From Lachnospiraceae bacterium (GTDB lineage: Bacteria; Bacillota; Clostridia; Lachnospirales; Lachnospiraceae): a stretch of 9,014 nucleotides of DNA. Shown here piece by piece: positions 6,423 to 9,014 of this stretch. The notes below the pieces were generated by a model that did not search any database, was not told where the DNA came from, and saw only the letters and a list, made by a program, of their open reading frames with translations. How positions within the stretch are numbered: position 1 is the first letter of the stretch; every line of letters starts with the position of its first letter. The stretch is taken from assembly GCA_003489085.1 (NCBI GenBank), contig DNJM01000174.1, positions 386 through 9,399 on the forward strand. The letters are read 5' to 3'. The position numbers were made by a program, and so were the translations under genes.

Positions 6423-7586
6423 TTAACACTGATACTCGCCGGCCGTATATACCACTTCGCCGTCAATCATAGTCAGCATTACTTTTGCATCTGTATCCAG
6501 TCCGATTCTTCCACGCACCAGGATAATATCTGCATCCTTTCCGGCTTCCAGACTTCCCAGTCTCTCTTCCAGACCAAGCTGTCTGACCGGATTGACCGTC
6601 ACCATCCGAAGGACTCTTTCGTGAGATACGCCTTCACGGACAGCCTCACCCATATGATGGTACAGTGATTCCTCACTCAGAATCGGAGAGTCTGTAATCA
6701 AAGCCACATTGACTCCCTGATCATCCAGCAGCTTTACAGCCTCTACATCTATCTTCCTACGTTCTCCTGCGGCACGATAAGTAGCGATCGGACCATAGCA
6801 GATATCACAGCCGCTTTCCACAATTTCCTCCAGATAATCGGTCGCGCCCCATGCATGCTCCAGGGAAAAACGTACCCCATATGCCTTTGCAACTTCAATT
6901 GCAGTCAGCATATCGTACTGCGTACAGTGGATTTTGCATGGAATCTCACCCTTCAATGCAGGAATAATTGCTTCCAGGTTCGCATCATAGCTCTGCTCCT
7001 CGCCACGTTCCTTCTTATCCAGATATTCCTTTGCTCTGCGGAAGGTATCCCACAGAACCTGTGCGACTCCCATACGGGTCATCGGCAGCTGATTTCTGTC
7101 GCCATATGTATTCTTCGGATTTCCACCCAGTGCAATCTTAACAGCAGCAGGTGCTTTCACTGTCATATCGAAAATGTTATCTCCGTATGTCTTAGCCACA
7201 AATGGCTGTCCGCAGAAAACATCACCGCTTCCCGGCGTAAAGAGCATTGCAGTGATTCCATGTTCATATGCTACCTTCAGTTCCCGTGCTTTTGGATTCA
7301 TTCCATATCTTGCATCCACACCTGCGGAGACCGGGGCTGTCATTTCATTTGCATCATCCACCGCCTTATCGTGATTAAAATCAAATAATCCAATATGACT
7401 GTGCGCATCAAAAAGCCCCGGCATTACGCAATAGCCCTCTGCCGAAATCAGCTGTGCATCAGCTGCATCGATACTGGGTGCAACCTCTCTGATGACGCCG
7501 TCTTCTACCAGAACATCCCCCTGAAAAGGCTTCTCTCCATCTACCATAGTGTATATTGTGCCGCCATGAATTAATACTCTGCCCAT
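6423..7586 (-). CDS. Amidohydrolase family protein with intact metal site
   Basis: This 387-residue metal-dependent hydrolase belongs to the amidohydrolase superfamily, close in style to the imidazolonepropionase/Xaa-dipeptidase group. The N- and C-terminal segments form the small beta-sandwich around a TIM barrel. Metal ligands are complete: H62 and H64 in FDAHSHIG after strand 1, H220 (KIHCTQYD), H244 (LEHAWGATD) and D299 (ITDSP). K150 (AAVKIALGG) could be a carboxylated lysine bridging two metals, which is inferred. The C-terminal family signature runs from NPVRQLGLEERLG to GKDADIILV (332-356). No signal peptide is seen, so it is probably cytosolic. The substrate is unknown; the peptide transporter upstream makes a dipeptide or acylated amino acid plausible. 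The ATG shares its A with the TAA of the preceding paralogue, and GGAGG lies 10 nt upstream. Confidence 0.9.
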   Translation of the reverse strand: MGRVLIHGGTIYTMVDGEKPFQGDVLVEDGVIREVAPSIDAADAQLISAEGYCVMPGLFDAHSHIGLFDFNHDKAVDDANEMTAPVSAGVDARYGMNPKARELKVAYEHGITAMLFTPGSGDVFCGQPFVAKTYGDNIFDMTVKAPAAVKIALGGNPKNTYGDRNQLPMTRMGVAQVLWDTFRRAKEYLDKKERGEEQSYDANLEAIIPALKGEIPCKIHCTQYDMLTAIEVAKAYGVRFSLEHAWGATDYLEEIVESGCDICYGPIATYRAAGERRKIDVEAVKLLDDQGVNVALITDSPILSEESLYHHMGEAVREGVSHERVLRMVTVNPVRQLGLEERLGSLEAGKDADIILVRGRIGLDTDAKVMLTMIDGEVVYTAGEYQC

Positions 7587-8701
7587 TAGAAAAGTACCTC
7601 CCCGTTTATCATGCTATGTACTACTTTTGCTGCATAAGTTGTAACCGGATGACCGGTAAAAATGGAAATATCCGCATCCTTTCCTTCCTCCAGTGTACCA
7701 ACACGGTCTGCGATTCCCAGCATTTCTGCAGGATGCAGAGTCATCATTTTAACTACTTCTTCTGCTGCAACGCCTGCCCGGTAAGCCTCTATCGCACTCC
7801 ACAGGAAGACCTCACGTCCCTCTGAGTGCCCGCCGCAGGAATTAGTGAAGGCAACTCTGTTTCCATTTTTTACCAATGCATTCAGCTTCGTCAGATCCAT
7901 GCCATTCTTCGCAATCTGAGACATATTATTCACATTTCCCAGCACCAGACCGACATTCTGCTCCAGCATCTCTTTTAAGGAATCAGCAAAGCAGAAGCCA
8001 TCTACCAGATTGATCTGTACCTTTTCATCCTTCATCATATGCAGAAGTCCGTCTATCTCATTCTTCGTAGAAGCTGCTGCAAATACCGGCATACTTTGCT
8101 CATCAAAAACACTGCAGATCACATTCTGTCTCTCTGTGCGTTTTTCTGCTTCCGTACTGCGGGCTTCCCGAAGAGTTTCCTGCAGCAGGAAAAAGACTCC
8201 CATCTTCGTCATCGGGACACGATTGGCTGTACCATAGGTAGCCTTCACACTGTTCGTCACACTGCATTTCAATCCGGCATGTTCTTTTACAAGCCGCTGT
8301 CCCATCTTCTGCGGAGCAGTTTTGCACACCGCAATCTGCCCACCCATCAGATTATTATTGGTCGGTGCCAGACCAACGGTGGTAATTCCACTTTTATAGA
8401 ATTCCTGCGCATTCACTTCATCCGGATCGATGCTGTATTTCAGGTTCATTTCCGGTGTCACCGGATCAGAGCATTCATCATTGTCCAAATGACGGCTCGG
8501 CATCCCCATGGCACCAACGCTGGATACCGGGTCGATAAAGCCCGGAAATACATCACAGCCGGATGCATCAATGATGTCTGCCCCTTCCACATGGAGTCCT
8601 TTTCCGATTTGTTTAATTACCTTGCCCTCTATGAGAATGTCACATGCTGCAAGAACTGTTCCATTACCGACATGTACGGTCCCATTTTTGATTACATACA
8701 T
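7586..8701 (-). CDS. Amidohydrolase-like protein lacking the metal ligands (probable pseudoenzyme)
   Basis: This 371-residue paralogue of the next gene aligns with it along its length: PGFIDPVSSVG (53-63), TYGTANRVPMTKMGV (155-169) and HPAEMLGIADRVGTLEEGKDADI (323-345, in part). Aligned by eye, every canonical metal ligand is replaced. The HxH histidines become V59 and S61, the two barrel histidines become A209 and D234, and the last Asp becomes N287 or S288. K145, opposite the candidate lysine K150 of the paralogue, is kept. The frame is open and full length with a good Shine-Dalgarno (AAGGAG, 8 nt), so it is not a decaying gene. It is probably non-hydrolytic and may be a structural or regulatory partner of the downstream enzyme. 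A different chemistry cannot be excluded. Confidence 0.87.
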   Translation of the reverse strand: MYVIKNGTVHVGNGTVLAACDILIEGKVIKQIGKGLHVEGADIIDASGCDVFPGFIDPVSSVGAMGMPSRHLDNDECSDPVTPEMNLKYSIDPDEVNAQEFYKSGITTVGLAPTNNNLMGGQIAVCKTAPQKMGQRLVKEHAGLKCSVTNSVKATYGTANRVPMTKMGVFFLLQETLREARSTEAEKRTERQNVICSVFDEQSMPVFAAASTKNEIDGLLHMMKDEKVQINLVDGFCFADSLKEMLEQNVGLVLGNVNNMSQIAKNGMDLTKLNALVKNGNRVAFTNSCGGHSEGREVFLWSAIEAYRAGVAAEEVVKMMTLHPAEMLGIADRVGTLEEGKDADISIFTGHPVTTYAAKVVHSMINGEVLF

Positions 8702-8709
8702 TGCTTTTT

Positions 8710-8715
8710 CTCCTT
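8710..8715 (-). promoter_or_regulatory. Ribosome binding site of the first amidohydrolase gene
   Basis: AAGGAG on the minus strand lies 8 nt upstream of the ATG at 8701. This fixes the start and shows that the ligand-less amidohydrolase has a proper translation signal. Confidence 0.7.
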
Positions 8716-8751
8716 TTTCTGCATTTCTTTTGATGTCACTTGTATGTTAGA

Positions 8752-8783
8752 AAAGGGAGCGTCCCCCCCGGATCGCTCCCTTT
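8752..8783 (-). terminator. Rho-independent terminator after the transporter gene
   Basis: On the minus strand AAAGGGAGCG (8783-8774) pairs with CGCTCCCTTT (8761-8752), a 10-bp stem with seven contiguous G/C-containing pairs at the loop end, followed by TTTTC. The 12-nt loop contains seven consecutive G. It lies 25 bases past the stop codon of the substrate-binding protein and should end that transcript. No convincing promoter is visible in the 50 bases between it and the amidohydrolase start, so the amidohydrolases may depend partly on read-through. Confidence 0.85.
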
Positions 8784-8808
8784 CCCCCTATCATACGGCT
8801 TTCACCTT

Positions 8809-9014
8809 CTACTTGTCTACGGATACTTCCTGCCAGTTCTGAGAACCATTTGTAGATACACAGTAGCCTTTCACGTAATTTGCAATAAATGTCGGGCTTT
8901 CTCCCAGATATTCCGGTGAAATGATTGCATTCTTAACCAGGAGCTCTTCTGCCTGCAGATACAGTTCTGCTTTTTCTTTATCATCTACAGTATTTGTAGC
9001 TTCTGTACAGATTT
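8809..9014 (-). CDS. Peptide-type ABC transporter substrate-binding protein, C-terminal end only
   Basis: Only the last 67 codons and the TAG are in the window; the gene starts beyond 9014. The visible protein has the C-terminal pattern of family 5 extracellular solute-binding proteins (OppA/DppA type): a helix with DDKEKAELYLQAEELLV (10-26), then short strands, then NYVKGYCVSTNGSQNWQEV (45-63), where YVKGYxVSxNGSQxW is a common ending of oligopeptide-binding lipoproteins. Such proteins sit on the outer face of the membrane and deliver peptides to an OppBCDF-like permease, none of which can be seen here. The fragment is short, so the substrate class is a best guess. A strong terminator follows 25 bases later. 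Confidence 0.75.
   Translation of the reverse strand, partial: ICTEATNTVDDKEKAELYLQAEELLVKNAIISPEYLGESPTFIANYVKGYCVSTNGSQNWQEVSVDK

Noticed and set aside
7586..8701. Ligand-less amidohydrolase as a pseudogene
   Set aside because: The frame is uninterrupted over 371 codons, has a good ribosome binding site and is start-stop coupled to the next gene. Only the catalytic positions are changed, while the fold motifs persist.
8763..8769. Run of seven C as a phase-variation tract
   Set aside because: It lies in the loop of a terminator outside any coding region, so slippage would have little effect. It is short for a phase-variable tract.
8039..8842. 267-codon open frame on the plus strand
   Set aside because: It is antisense to the first amidohydrolase and crosses the terminator and the end of the transporter gene, with no motif or plausible start signal.

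Overview
The window is a compact, moderate-GC bacterial segment in which every supported gene lies on the minus strand, so transcription runs from the high to the low coordinates. Three things point to a Clostridia-type Firmicute, probably Lachnospiraceae: MEP-pathway IspD, the tsaE/tsaB/rimI/tsaD neighbourhood, and strong AGGAGG-like ribosome binding sites. The family assignment is an inference from protein style and was not tested. There are no RNA genes, mobile elements or CRISPR arrays, and no gene-free stretch longer than about 165 bases.

Read in the direction of transcription, the window has three blocks. (1) 9014-8702 holds the last 67 codons of a peptide-type ABC transporter substrate-binding protein, a clear intrinsic terminator, and a short leader. 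(2) 8701-6423 holds two paralogous amidohydrolases whose stop and start codons share one base. The upstream copy has lost every canonical metal ligand, while the downstream copy keeps them all. This active enzyme plus inactive partner arrangement is the most unusual thing here. (3) 6422-5 holds a tRNA-modification and housekeeping cluster: tsaE, a membrane-anchored phospholipase D-like protein, tsaB, rimI, a small zinc-ribbon-like protein, an RNase Z family protein, tsaD and ispD.

In block 3, TsaB, TsaD and TsaE are the three partners that transfer the threonylcarbamoyl group to A37 of ANN-decoding tRNAs (t6A). The fourth enzyme, TsaC/Sua5, which makes the threonylcarbamoyl-AMP donor, is not in the window. 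RNase Z would add tRNA 3' maturation to the same block. The cluster seems to have at least two promoters. One lies ahead of tsaE, with a leader of about 87 nt carrying a 12-bp hairpin. The other is a near-consensus promoter between the phospholipase D gene and tsaB. A weaker candidate precedes the zinc-ribbon gene. From rimI's start to ispD the genes are close or overlapping, apart from one gap of 109 bases.
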